From positions 15,066,001 through 15,130,000 of the forward strand of contig OZ316891.1 of assembly GCA_973895155.1 (NCBI GenBank): a stretch of 64,000 nucleotides of DNA, in the 5' to 3' direction. The translations under genes and the position numbers were made by a program. Position 1 is the first letter of the stretch. Every line of letters begins with the position of its first letter. The notes under the pieces are model-generated. The model saw only the letters and a program-made list of their open reading frames with translations. It was not told the DNA's origin and did no database searches. The stretch is from Marsupella aquatica (Eukaryota; Marchantiophyta). Positions 1 to 11,333 of the stretch are shown here, in pieces.

Positions 1-2097
1 TTAGAATCACAAATACTAGGAGTCTGTAACAAAGGCCAAATAACTATAACTATAGCCTATTGAGCAACAAACTGAAAACTTGGTAGAGCTTTGAAATAAA
101 CCACATAGGAGGGTCATAAAGGGCAAATTTGACTAAAAGCCCCAAAAGAAACCGCCTTGGCCCAACAAAGGATAGAGAAACGGATAGAGAATGCATGTGT
201 AGAGGTGAACATTAATTGTAAAACAATTGTCTCGTCTCAACATGACCTGTAGCGCTCCAGGGGCTGCATAAACGTGTTGATCTGCCATACCACTAATTTC
301 TCCAGTTATTATTTGTAGCACTCCTAAATAACAGCATCCTTCCGAACTGTGTTGCCAAAGTATGAAGAGCATTCGTTGTATTTGAGCAGTGTTCTTAGTA
401 ATTCTTGCTAACTGACTTTTAACAGTATTTTTACACCAAAGACCTACTCTACACACTAATGGACTTCAAAACAAAACAATATAGTTATAATTTTAGCTTC
501 TTGTTGTAGGTTCTATATCACAAATAGGGGTTGGAAGTAAGACTAGGCTGATGTCCTTAGATAGCCCTGGAGAACAACAGAACTTATTGAGTGCTATATT
601 TTAGAGTAGTCTCTTGCTGAGCATAACTAAGCAACACAGTTGACTGGTTGAGGGAGGCACTTTGCAATGGCTGTTTAGGAAGATGTGGCCTTACTCGTTG
701 AATGTGTGGTTTCTGGTTTGTGGGGCAGGTTCCTAACTCAGTTTGCTGTTTGTTTCTTTTGCTTGGATTGCTTTCGTCCCCTTATATTATATTGATGGGT
801 CTCTAAGTCTCCTTTTCCAACACAACAAATAAAATAATTTATTGTCTAACAGTAACCATTAAGAAAAGAGTAAATATGGATCATTTTCCTGCAGTGCATT
901 CCCAAACCTGATCATCCTAACTTACAGTACTACACTATACTAGTTAGGGGGGGTTCATTTCCACAAATGTTGACATCATGTGCGAATGAAGTAAGGGGCA
1001 TTTTATTCATTTGAGGGAAGTACTTAGAAGTGTAGTGAGTAAGTAAGGATAACAATTCAAAGAGTGTCACTTGTCATCACATGATTCATTGCTTGCCACA
1101 TTTCAATAAATGATTGGTGGGTTTTTTTAGCTTGAATTTGGTAGCTAGAGAGAGTGGTTAAATAGGGGCATTTGCACATGGTATACAACAATTTCATAAG
1201 GTGAACCCCCCGAGGCTAGGGGTCTCAAAAGTCAGTTTTGGCGGTCACCAACCGGCCCCTAGCTAGGAAGATGTGAAAGCACATTGTTAACATGTATGGG
1301 ACACCCATATAAGGCAGTCCATAACTTGTCTAAGTTGGACTAACTTACTTTTCCATGGGAGTTTACATCTGAACTAGTGGGGAGTCTCAAACCTTTTAGT
1401 CCGCGAAAAGATCCATGGCCCAAAAGTACCAGTTTGAGTCTGCGTCACAAGTGTGCGGACAAGCTTTTTTGTCTCCATCGTTTAGGTCCGGGAAAACAAC
1501 CTTGATCTGCGACCCAGGCAACTCTCAGAGGTTTGAGATGCCCTTAGTATTGAGAGGTTTGAGATGCCCTACTACAGTTTTAGTACTTAGGTCACTGCCT
1601 CCCTCCCTCCCGTTAGAGAGTAAGTAGCCTGGGTACTGGACCCACCTCGTGGGACCCGACCGTCCATACTGGGAGGGAGCCCTGTTACACCAGAGGTTGA
1701 TAGTAGTGTACAGAATAGGCAGAGAGCCCTGTTAGGCTGTTACACAAGAGATGTTTAGAGTACTGTAGTGTACAGAACCCTGCTATCCACATCTCTCACT
1801 TTAACAGACCCACACGGCGCGCTCAACGGACATCACGAGCCTGGGACATAATAATAATATCCTGGGCAGGTCATAAGTCTACCTCGTGACATGTCGCATC
1901 CCGGATGACTGTGCACTGTGCAGCAGCGCTCGGCCGCTCGCAGTCTTGCTACCTTCTACTGTACTACTGTACTTCTCTTCCTTCGATACAGTCATAGTAG
2001 CCTGGCACAGTCAGCCCCGCCTCTGCCCTACGATAATAGACTGCTCTAGGCTTTTGTGGTAGTTTTCCTCACTTCTCTGTGGAAAGCTTTTCTACTA
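1..2097. other. Intergenic, no gene recognised
   Basis: No frame here resembles a known protein, and the open frames are short and of unbiased composition. The only structure seen is a local near-duplication of the phrase TTTGAGATGCCCT at about 1530-1575. The same phrase recurs in the minisatellite at 39968-40222, so a diverged member of that repeat probably lies here. Confidence 0.5.
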
Positions 2098-2420
2098 AAA
2101 ACACAAGTTTATTAAGTGCAAAACCATGATAGGTGTACATGCACACTTATCAGGAAGCACAACACCCCATCATATTGCATTTACTGGTAAATGCAGGCCT
2201 TTTAGTAGTACAGTCACGAGTAGAGTTAATGCAGGATAGAGCAGGGCTTAATGGCTTGTAAACTGGGCTGCAAGTCTCCCGCTTCTCATCTACGAAGGGT
2301 GCACTCTTATCGATAGTGCAATATCGTATGGGTTGGACTTAGCACTTAGCCCAAATCCCCATTTAGTGCACGGGACAGTTCTTTCTGGGAGTGTGCACTT
2401 ATAGAGAGTTAACCGTAATC
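2098..2420. repeat. AAGTGCA/TGCACTT-rich repeat, possible diverged copy of a dispersed family
   Basis: The stretch carries AAGTGCA, TGCACACTTA, AAATGCAGG, GTGCACTCTTA and TGCACTTA in both orientations. Copies at 38105-38390 and 63590-63910 are dense in the same words, and those two align clearly with each other. Here only the motif content is shared, so membership is inferred. Confidence 0.3.
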
Positions 2421-2475
2421 GAACAAGGTTATAACCCTGCAAACTGGTCTCTCTACGGTAGCCACAGATCGTCGT

Positions 2476-2657
2476 CATCGATCCTGCCCTTCTGCCACTT
2501 TCATGCAAACCCTTTGTACATTATGGCACCACACAATCCGGATTGAAATGTCTCGAGGGAGGTCTTCATCGATCCTGCCCTTCTGCCACTTGCATGCAAA
2601 CCCTTTGCACATTATGGCACCACACTATCCGGATTGAAATGTCTCGAGGTAGACCCT
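2476..2657. repeat. Tandem duplication of a 91-bp unit
   Basis: Two adjacent copies, 2476-2566 and 2567-2657, both begin CATCGATCCTGCCCTTCTGC and run through ATCCGGATTGAAATGTCTCG. Only a few substitutions separate them, so the duplication is recent. No coding role is apparent. Confidence 0.85.
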
Positions 2658-4446
2658 GTTTGCATTGGCATTGTTGTCATTCTCGGGTTCATTGGATCAA
2701 TGGTTTGTAGGTGAAGAGTAGAGACCTTGCTTATTAAGGGTAAGAGCTCGATGGTATGGAATGGACGTTGCTTTTTATCAACCGTACTAGCTGAAGACAA
2801 CGGTCTACAGCGCTTTGCGTCTGGAAGAAACAATATCTCCACGTGGGGCTATTTACTCCTATCTACCGTGGTCGACTTGACAAAGGCTAAACAGGAAATT
2901 TTCATGATATATGGGCTTTGAGCCTTGTAGGATAAAGATTTCACATGCATTTTTCTTTTGCGGGCGGCCCATGCACTCTCCGATGTATTGTCACGTCCGC
3001 ACTCCGTGAGTTGAAAGCAGAAGATTCGGAGAAAGCCCAAATTGATGATTGAGGTTTCTCGTGAGAATGGGTAGTACCCGGGGTAGTATTTGGAATCTCT
3101 TGGAATGCGTGCTTGGAAATTTCAAAGCTCTAAAAGAACTGACTTACTTAACAATTACCAGTTTATCCCATGGTTTGTTACTCGATCATTTTAGCAAATC
3201 ACGCAAGCATACTCCTTTCATAGAAAGCAGTGCAAAGGGATGAGTCACTCTTGCTTGATCGAGAGAGAGGACGAAAAACATTCAAGCCTTTTTCACCCCA
3301 AAGATCTTACTAGTGTATTGCAGATGCGACTCACTGCATAATTAGGAGTCTGCACTCAAGAGCTTGCCAAAAATCAACGGATCTGCATCAGTGGAAATCG
3401 ACTAGCTCCGACTCTCGTGACCTACGATGTGAGATCTGGTGACACTTCCTTCAATAATCTTGAGAACTGTGACTTCCTCTCTTGACTGTACTTGGAATGA
3501 TTTGGCGTACGTGGAAGATTGCGTTTAAGTAGGTCGAGTCCTCATCTACTAATCTTTCATATCATTGCTTCTACTGTATTAAGGGTAGCTCCTAATTTTG
3601 ATGGGTGTTAGTAAAACCGGAAAAGACAGTAATGGCAAGAAGAAGACTTAATCAAAATTGCAAGCTACAAAACGTAAAATCGACCAAACATGGATCGCCT
3701 TAATTTAACCGCTCAGCTCCTGCTTTGTTCAAGGAAGACGCAAAAAAAATTACTTTGCAGATCCCGCAATGAGCCAATACCTTTTAAAAAATGAAACTTC
3801 TTCTTGCCGTTAGTATAGTGCCGTTGCTCTCGCCGTTGCTGCCAGTCCGGAAAGGTACCTTTGAGAGCTGCAGCAGCAAAGTTCACGTAACAAGCAGTGA
3901 TATAACAAGCGGTGATATGCCGGTGCCACGAGGGAACGGTGAGAAAGTGAAATGCGAGAATGACTATAGAGATGGGACGGACTGACAGCACGAGAATTGT
4001 CTTTCAGAATGATGGTTGGGCGACTGCGTGGAGTTTATAAAGTCCCAGACTCCCAGCAAAGTGTCGAACGTTGAATCGATTACTGTACCTGGTCAAGGAC
4101 AGGATAGGTACCATAATCAAAAAGATACGGACTGTACATCTTGTTAGTGGTCCCCTACGTGATGGGCTGGGTCTGATGACTCGACGCCTCGTGATCCTCA
4201 TCCGTCGTCGACCAACCGGATTCGAGGCTTGCCTTCCGCATCGGACCAATTTTGTGAATACGGAAAACTTGTGCAAGCTCTTTCACCCATCCTACTCGTC
4301 CATCCTGCACATGCTCTGCCATCATTTCAATTTCTGCTGTAGCCAAAGAACTACTGCAGAAATCGCAAGTACTGTATAAATATGTCCTCCAGTTTACAAG
4401 GACGAATTGTGAAACCATTGATGGATTTCATGGTCCGAGACAATTG
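2658..4446. other. Intergenic, no gene recognised
   Basis: Several open frames of 60-100 codons occur on both strands, but none looks like a known protein and opposite-strand frames overlap freely. I see no convincing gene or tandem structure. Confidence 0.45.
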
Positions 4447-5410
4447 GTTGAGTCCATTGAGGTACCCCCTTGCCCCCCACCCCCCCCCCCCCCCCCACAA
4501 AAATGTTGTTACCAACTAGGTCCCCTACTTAGGTTATGTTGTTACAAACTAGGTCCCCTACTTAGGTTCAGGACAGATGGTTCTTATGTGGTGCTTAGTG
4601 ACATGGTCAATCATACATTTCACACTGCACTCCACCGCGCCACAACATATTCCACTGCGTGTACGTCTATGCTTGAAGACATAATGGATTATGTCTTCAC
4701 ATGATTATAGAGATTTAGTGTATCCGTCACTATGTGATAGCGGGTTTGTATAACATTTAGTCTAGTTCATTTTCAGGCTAGCAAAACTTTCTCATTACGA
4801 TTGACTCCTATTGTCTTTGTTTCACACTTAGTTAGGCAATTTTGAAAGTTGCAACAAGGGCAAACAGCCAAAAGTAAAATATCATTGGTTGATTCCATAC
4901 TTAGACAAACTTGGGGTTAGATGTGAGAGGATTCATGTTGTCTTTGTTCCACTCATGAATAATTTTTGAAAGTTGCAATAGGGGCCAAAGACTAAAAGTA
5001 GAGGATTCATTCCATACTTAGACAAAATAACAAAGAGAAACATCAAAACATCTCGATACAAACCCTGTGCATAGGTTGCGTGAAGCAACCTAAAGAAGGA
5101 CAGTATTGGTAGAAATTTAAACATACATGACGACATGAACCATATTGTCTTCACTTAGGAACTCGCAATTTGCACAACAGCAGTCACTACTTGCGGTCCC
5201 CTCATGGTGTAGTTTGTCATTTAGCACAGTTTGATTCTAAACTTCACAGTAGTTCTTATTGGGGATAATATCAAGCTAAAACTCCTTATAGGAACTGTTA
5301 CAAGAACATCTGGCACAACAGTGTTAGAGGGGACCTAGTTTATAACAAAAGTTTCATGAGGGCCTATCACATGAATTTCTTTTGGCAGGGGTCCATCAAG
5401 CATATACGTC
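4447..5410. mobile_element. Non-autonomous TIR DNA element, copy 1 (Mutator-like family)
   Basis: The two ends are inverted relatives. On the minus strand the right end reads GCTTGATGGACCCCTGCC and further in TAAACTAGGTCCCCT. The left end carries ATTGAGGTACCCCCTTGCC and two copies of CAAACTAGGTCCCCT-like sequence. The left end is interrupted by a C-run near 4474-4496. The interior shares blocks such as CCATATTGTCTTCA with the copy at 52978-53969. It also contains an internal duplication of about 126 bp (around 4808 and 4934) around TTTTGAAAGTTGCAA. No transposase is present. The exact ends are uncertain because no clear target duplication was found. Confidence 0.55.
4474..4497. repeat. Poly-C tract
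   Basis: A cytosine run interrupted only by an A near each end lies inside the left terminal region of the TIR element. Its length is probably variable and prone to assembly error. Confidence 0.8.
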
Positions 5411-5584
5411 TAGATTGAGGGATTGCCTGTTTAAAAATTGGGAAGGTCGACTGGCAATAATGTGACCTATAAACAATTTCAATTAGTTCACTCATTGTTG
5501 TTCATCAGTTGCCAATACTCAATGAGATTGTTCTGTCATATCTCAATCTCTGTTAGACCAAACTTTACAGTTGCTGTCGTGCAC

Positions 5585-5589
5585 TATAC
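5585..5589. repeat. Target-site duplication of the copia element, left copy (TATAC)
   Basis: TATAC directly abuts the left LTR and is repeated exactly at 11329-11333 beyond the right LTR. A 5-bp duplication is the usual copia footprint, so the whole element went in as one insertion. Confidence 0.9.
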
Positions 5590-6010
5590 TGTTGAGCATA
5601 GACGACGATCACAACGGCAAGCCCATGAACCATCCAACGCACAATAGTCGACACAAGAGATACGTGGTTCACCTCCTTGAGGCTACGTCCACGGGAACAC
5701 ACAAGAGAGCTTTACTGAACTCTAAGCCCGTCGGCTATACCGAGTCTCCACAGTGTAAGCTCTCCCTATCTCTCAAGTGGCTCCATAACAATGAGCCTTG
5801 GTTCTACCTCTCCAAGCACACATGCCTCTTATGATATAGTGTGCAAATTAGTTGTACCTAACCACATAGTTGTACCTAATCACGTAGTTATACCTAACCA
5901 CATAGTTGTACCTAATCACGTAGTTGTACCTAACCACGTAATTGTACCAACCCACGTTGTTGTACCAACCACGTCATACCTAACCTAGACGTAAGAGTAA
6001 ATACCCAACA
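5590..6010 (-). repeat. Copia LTR, 3' LTR in element orientation
   Basis: This 421-bp LTR starts TG and ends CA. It matches the LTR at 10908-11328 with no length difference and about nine mismatches by eye (about 2%). Read on the minus strand, the U3 part holds an 18-bp tandem array (5850-5990) followed by a TATA-like CACTATATCA near 5831-5842. The low divergence indicates a fairly recent insertion. Confidence 0.93.
5850..5990 (-). promoter_or_regulatory. 18-bp tandem repeats in LTR U3, candidate enhancer
   Basis: On the plus strand the unit is AGTTGTACCTAACCACAT, alternating with a variant ending AATCACGT, so a 36-bp higher-order period is visible over the first copies. The last copies degrade to TTGTACCAACC. 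Each unit holds an ACCTAA(C/T)C or ACCAACC core that resembles plant MYB-binding AC elements. The array lies about 20-160 nt into the LTR on the element strand and upstream of a TATA-like box. That is where LTR enhancer repeats sit in plant copia elements such as Tto1. The regulatory role is inferred. Confidence 0.5.
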
Positions 6011-6023
6011 ATCTTCCCCTTGA
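6011..6023 (-). other. Polypurine tract of the copia element
   Basis: On the minus strand the sequence AAGGGGAAGAT sits directly against the TGTTGGG start of the 3' LTR. Position and purine content match the plus-strand priming site of copia elements. Confidence 0.8.
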
Positions 6024-6200
6024 CTCTGGTCTAGGGGAGAGTAATACTGCCAATGTATATGATCCCTCAGCGGGAAGTTCTGGACAAAAACCAAACTGGT
6101 TTCCCTCTCTAACTAGAGCAAACCAGAACTAAGCCGTAGCCTAATACATAGGAATGAGGAAGAGCATATATCAGTAATTACAATGAATGTTAAGAAAACT

Positions 6201-9200
6201 CTACTTGTGATGCAATTGCAAAACCTGCAATACGTCACGATGTCTAGAGAAACTCTCCAAAGGAATCACTTTGGTAAATGCGTCAGCCGGGTTGAGTTTA
6301 CCATCAATCTTGACTAGCTCAAACAAATTATCAGACACAGCCTGCCTGATAAAATGGTACCTGACATCAATGTGCTTCACTCTGCTGTCCATCACCTGGT
6401 TCACAGCAAGGTGGAGCGCACTTTGACTATCACAATGGAGCTTCACATTCCCCTGTGGCAATCCCATTTCAGTGATAAGTCTATCCAACCAAATCGCTTC
6501 CTTTGCTGCTTCCGCAGCTGCAACATACTCCGCTTCTGTAGTAGACTGAGCAATACACTTCTGCAAAGTAGATCTCCAACTTATGCATCCACCGCCAAGT
6601 GTGAACACGTATCCTGTTGTTGATCTCCTTCGGTCCAAATCTTGTCCATAGTCACAATCAACATAGCCAATCAATGATTTAGCATTCTTTGCATTCGCAT
6701 CAAATAAAAGATCATGATCCACGGTACCCTTCAAGTACCTGATAATCCACTTCACTGCTTTCCAGTGTACCTTCCCTGGATTCGACATGTACCTGCTCAC
6801 CTTGCCCATAGCCATGGCAAGATCAGGTCTAGTGCAAGTCATCAAATACATGAGACTCCCCACTGCCTTGTCATACGGAACCTTTGACATCAACCCCTTC
6901 TCTGTGTCATCCGTAGGACAGAACGCTGATGATAACTTGAAGTGTGGAGCCAACGGGATACTTACTGGCTTGCTATTCTCCATGTTGAACCTTGCAATTA
7001 CCTTCCTCGCATAACTGCTCTGCGTCAACCATAGCTTGCCAGCCTCCAAGTCCCTAGTGATCTCCATACCCAAAATCCTGTTAGCTGGCCCTAAGTCCTT
7101 CATCTTAAACTCTGCACTAAGCAGTGCCTTGAGCTTAACAATCTCAGACCTATCCTTGGCTGCAATTAGCATATCATCCACATAAAGTACTAAAACAATG
7201 AACCCAAAGACAACATTCTTTACCGGTTTCAAATACACACAAGGGTCAAATACACTTTTGTGAAAACCTTGTGACCAAATCCAATCGTCAAACCGCTTGT
7301 TCCACTGTCTTGGTGACTGCTTCAACCCATACAAGGATTTCAGCAATCTGCAAACCAATTTCTCCTGTCCTCTCTTCACAAAACCTAGCGGTTGTCTCAT
7401 GAAGATCACCTCTTCCAATGTGCCATAGAGGAAAGTTGTGACAACATCCATCTGATCTAGCAGCAGACCAAACATTACAACAAGTACACACAATAGTCGT
7501 ATTGTAGAGTACTTAGTAACTGGTGAGAAGACCTCATTGTAATCCACACCTTTCTCTTGTGTGAATCCCTTTGCTACCAACCTAGCCTTGTAGACCTTCG
7601 ATCCACCTCCTATGGAATTATCCTTCAGCTTGTAAATCCACTTGCTGTCCACCACTTGCTGACCCTCAGGCAGCTTAACAAGCTCCCAAGTTTTGTTGTC
7701 CTTTAGTGACTGCATCTCCGTTTGCATTGCTGCAGTCCACTTCTGCTTCTCCTTTGAAGCACTTGCCTCATGAAATGAAGAAGGTTCCCCTTCTTCCAAA
7801 ATTAACGCATCACCCTCATCATCAGCTATAAAATCATCCTCTTGCAGTTGAGATGAATCAACCCACTGTCCATACCTTGGTGGAGCGCGTACAGTGCGAC
7901 CAGATGTTCTTCTAGCCGATGACTTTGGTTGATCTGCGTGTGCTGGTACAATTTGAAGCTCAACAGCATCCACTTGCTGCTCACCAGCATCAACAAACTC
8001 CTCTGGTTCCTCTGGCACATGAACCAGCTCCATAATTGGAGCAACTCCTTCTCTCCGGTCATGCACCTCATAACCAATCTCCCCCTCAACGAGATCCGGG
8101 ATAGGAGATTTTCCTTTGTCAGTACGGAAGACCTGAGTATTCTCCCCCTCCTTCAATAATCTGGATTCATTGAAGGAAACATCCCTACTGACAACGAGCT
8201 TACAGGCAATAGGATCTCATAGCCTATAGGCTTTCACACCACTCTGGTACCCAAGAAAAATACATTTCTTGGAGGTAGGATCCAACTTGGTCCTATTCTG
8301 CTTCGGTGTGAGAGCATATGCATCACTTCCAAAAACTACCAAGCCATGATAGTCTGTTTGCCGCTTATAGCGCATCTCAAACGGCGTTTTGAAATTGATA
8401 GCACTAGAAGGAGAAAGATTTACCAAATAAGCTGCGATATTGACAGCTTCTGCCCAAAATTCTTGTGGTAAACCTGATTGGCTCAACATACTCCGTGATC
8501 GCTCCAACAATGTCCGATTGAGCCTCTCAACGATACCATTCTGCTGTGGAGTATAAACTATGGTGAGATGGCGAGTTATCCCCTGTTCTGAATAGTACTC
8601 TTCAAATTCCATTGAAGTGTACTCCCCGCCGTTGTCTGACCTCAGACTCTTCACCCTTGTATCCAAACACTTGATCGTGTTTCCAATCTAATTCTCCACC
8701 TGGACCTTCCACTTCTTAGAAATGGACAAGACATCAGACTTACGCATCATGAAATAAATCCACACAAATCTTGAGTAATCATCAATAAATGATACATAGT
8801 ACAACTTTCCAGAGTGTGAGGGAGTCGGGGATGGACCCCACACGTCACTATGTATGTACTCAAGAACCGCTTTGGAACGATGAGTTCCAACACCAAAAGC
8901 ACAACGATGCTGCTTTCCAAGAATGCAATGCTCACAAAACTCTAATTTACAAGATTGCAAATCAGAAATGAGTCCATTCTTCCGTAAGATAGCCAAACCC
9001 TTCTCACTCATGTGGCCTAGCCGTGAATGCCACAGTTGAGTCATCTCCTCGTGAGACTTGGTTACATTGGCCTCTCCACATACAGTATTGCCCTGTAACA
9101 CATACAAATTCTTTTGTCTACTCCCCTTCAAAATCACTGTCTCTCCCGACCTGACTTGAAGTTCACCATCAATAACGCTCCATTGATGACCATTTGAATC

Positions 9201-10416
9201 CAACACACCGAGTGAAATCAGATTCTTATGCATGCCACGTACATACCTGACTCCGGGACACTGTGCGCACAGCGCCATCAAACATTTGAATCTTCACAGA
9301 CCCAATTCCCTCAATTTAACAAGAATGATCATTTCCCATCAGAACTGAACCGTTTGAAACAGAGTAAGAACTAAAAAACTCACGAATATAACAAATATGA
9401 AAAGAGCAAGCATAATCAAGAATCCACATATCATCTGCTCTCCTAGATGACGTGCACAGGGCATACCCCCGGCTTCATAAAACATACTCATCATTGAGTA
9501 AATCAGCTTCTCCATCAGCCCTAGCCACATTTGCCGATGAAGTTTCCGCTGCCTTTTTCTTATAGTCTCGCTTGAAGTGTCCAACTTGGTTGCACTTCCA
9601 ATATGTCACCTGCCTCCTTTGAGGGGATTTACCCTTGGACTTAGATCTGGATTTAGATCTAAACTGGGTTCTACGGTCCCCTGTTGGTCGCTGCATACTC
9701 CTCCCATGGTTAACATTGAGGGCAGCACCAGATGATGAAGGCTGTGACGTGATGTGCATCTTCTGCTGAAGATCATCACTAAGTAGAGAACTTACCACGT
9801 CATTGTATGAAATGGTATCCCTATCACGATGCAACAACACTCGTGATAGGGACTGGTAAGATGGAGGCAATGAACTAAGAAGCTGCAGAGCCTTCGTCTC
9901 ATCATTCAAAGTCTCCCCAAGGTTTTCCAAGTCAACGACCATGTCGTTGAAAGCATCCACATGGTCTTGCAACTTCGTACCGGATTCCTTCATCTTGAAA
10001 CTCATCAATTTGTAGGAAGTGTAGAGCCGGTTCGACAACTCCTTGCGGTGATACTTGCTCTGCAATTCCGCAAACAAGGACATGCAATCCTTATGTGCAC
10101 CCAACTGCTTGATGATGGGAGGCATGAGATAGAGTGTAACACACCACACTCCCTGCTCCTGCATGCGGTCTCATTGTTTCTCATCAACATCGTCTTCACG
10201 AGGGCTCAGCAGTTGGCCCATCCCTGACGTATAGAGCACTCCCTTCACCTGCTTCTCCCATAGCAAGTAGTCAGAGCGCCCATCATACTTTGTCACTTCA
10301 TACTTGGGTCCCCCAAGCTTGAAAGTCCCCATCTTCTTATTTGGCACTACCGTGAGCTCCGGTAGTAGTACTGCTTCCTCCACCACACGCCGCACCGGTG
10401 ATGGTATCGCTGTCAC
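6201..10416 (-). pseudogene. Copia gag-pol polyprotein, inactivated
   Basis: The frame opens at 10416 with a Gag N-terminus (WEKQVKGVLYTS-like text). It continues through UBN2-type Gag, a zinc knuckle near 9600, protease near 9410, the GAG-pre-integrase H/H/C/C region (LWHSRLGHM...CEHC), integrase (HSDVWGP, IDDYSRF, SDNGGEY), reverse transcriptase with YVDD at about 7173-7184, and RNase H (STTEAEY). In-frame stops lie at 10171-10173, 9475-9477, 9316-9318, 8688-8690 and 8217-8219. A one-base frameshift lies near 9250-9265. The stretch 6201-8156 is open for 651 codons. The zinc knuckle reads YWKC...H...Y, so two of the four C/C/H/C ligands are lost. The protease motif is LDYA where LDSA or LDSG is usual. 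Confidence 0.93.
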
Positions 10417-10893
10417 GTGCTCTTCCTCCTGCTCCTCTCTCTGTCCCTAAAACCTCCGCGGTGATCCTCATGCTTCAAGTTCCACGTCTTGTCAACAACG
10501 AATGTTGATCAATTGCACTTGGTGCCGTCACCAAGTCCAACAAGGTAATTGATTTTGCTTAGCCTTCCTCTTTGCATCAAAGAGCCAATCCCGGACTCAA
10601 AACAATCGTCTTGCCTCAATCTCTCTGTTGAGTCAAAACACTTGACGCTTCTCCCTCCGAGTCGATTGCCAACTTTCTTCACAAAATCCAGAACGACGAA
10701 AACTTAGATCTCTCTGCACCACAGCTCCGTTCAGCAATTTCTTCACACCGTTAGAAAGCTCTTGCCCTGATCTATCCGTTGAGCCAATAAACTCCAAGTT
10801 CCATGCGACGGAACTCTGGGAAATCCACCGACACTCAACGCTGGAAAAACCGTCATGAAATCCCGTCACGAACACACGTCACCTCCCAAGCAT

Positions 10894-10905
10894 GCTCTGA
10901 TACCA
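10894..10905 (-). other. Primer-binding site (initiator tRNA-Met)
   Basis: On the minus strand TGGTATCAGAGC lies two bases inside the 5' LTR. This is the classic copia primer site, complementary to the 3' end of plant initiator tRNA-Met. Confidence 0.93.
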
Positions 10906-10907
10906 AT

Positions 10908-11328
10908 TGTTGAGCATAGACGACGATCGCAACGGCAAGCCCATGAACCATCCAACGCACAATAGTCGACACAAGAGATACGTGGTTCACCTCCTTGAGG
11001 CTACGTCCACGGGAACACACAAGAGAGCTTTACTGAACTCTAAGCCCGTCGGCTATACCGAGTCTCCACAGTGTAAGCTCTCCCTATCTCTCAAGTGACT
11101 CCATAACAATGAGCCTTGGTTCTACCTCTCCAAGCACACATGCCTCTTATGATATAGTGTGCAACTTATTTGTACCTAACCACATAGTTGTACCTAATCA
11201 CGTAGTTGTACCTAACCACATAGTTGTACCTAATCACATAGTTATACCTAACCACGTAGTTGTACCAACCCACGTTGTTGTACCAACCATGTCATACCTA
11301 ACCTAGACGTAAGAGTAAATACCCAACA
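10908..11328 (-). repeat. Copia LTR, 5' LTR in element orientation
   Basis: Partner of the LTR at 5590-6010: 421 bp, TG...CA ends, with the same tandem repeats at about 11168-11300. This copy would contain the active promoter for the element. Differences from the partner cluster in the tandem array. Confidence 0.93.
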
Positions 11329-11333
11329 TATAC
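11329..11333. repeat. Target-site duplication of the copia element, right copy (TATAC)
   Basis: Exact copy of 5585-5589, immediately after the CA end of the right LTR. Confidence 0.9.

Larger units (their letters stand above)
5590..11328 (-). mobile_element. Complete Ty1/copia LTR retrotransposon, degenerate coding region
   Basis: All structural parts are present: 421-bp LTRs, a TATAC target duplication, a primer-binding site for initiator tRNA-Met (10894-10905), a polypurine tract (about 6011-6023), and a gag-protease-integrase-RT-RNase H order on the minus strand. Integrase upstream of reverse transcriptase is diagnostic of copia. The two LTRs differ by about 2%. The coding frame has five in-frame stops and one frameshift, so this copy cannot make its own polyprotein but could be mobilised by a relative. 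Lineage within copia is not certain; the RT/RNase H text resembles Tork/Tnt1-type elements. Confidence 0.95.

Noticed and set aside
9339-9584. An 81-codon minus-strand frame ending in a hydrophobic run, apparently a membrane protein
   Set aside because: It is the protease region of the copia element read in the wrong frame; the gag frame through the same bases gives the protease motif.
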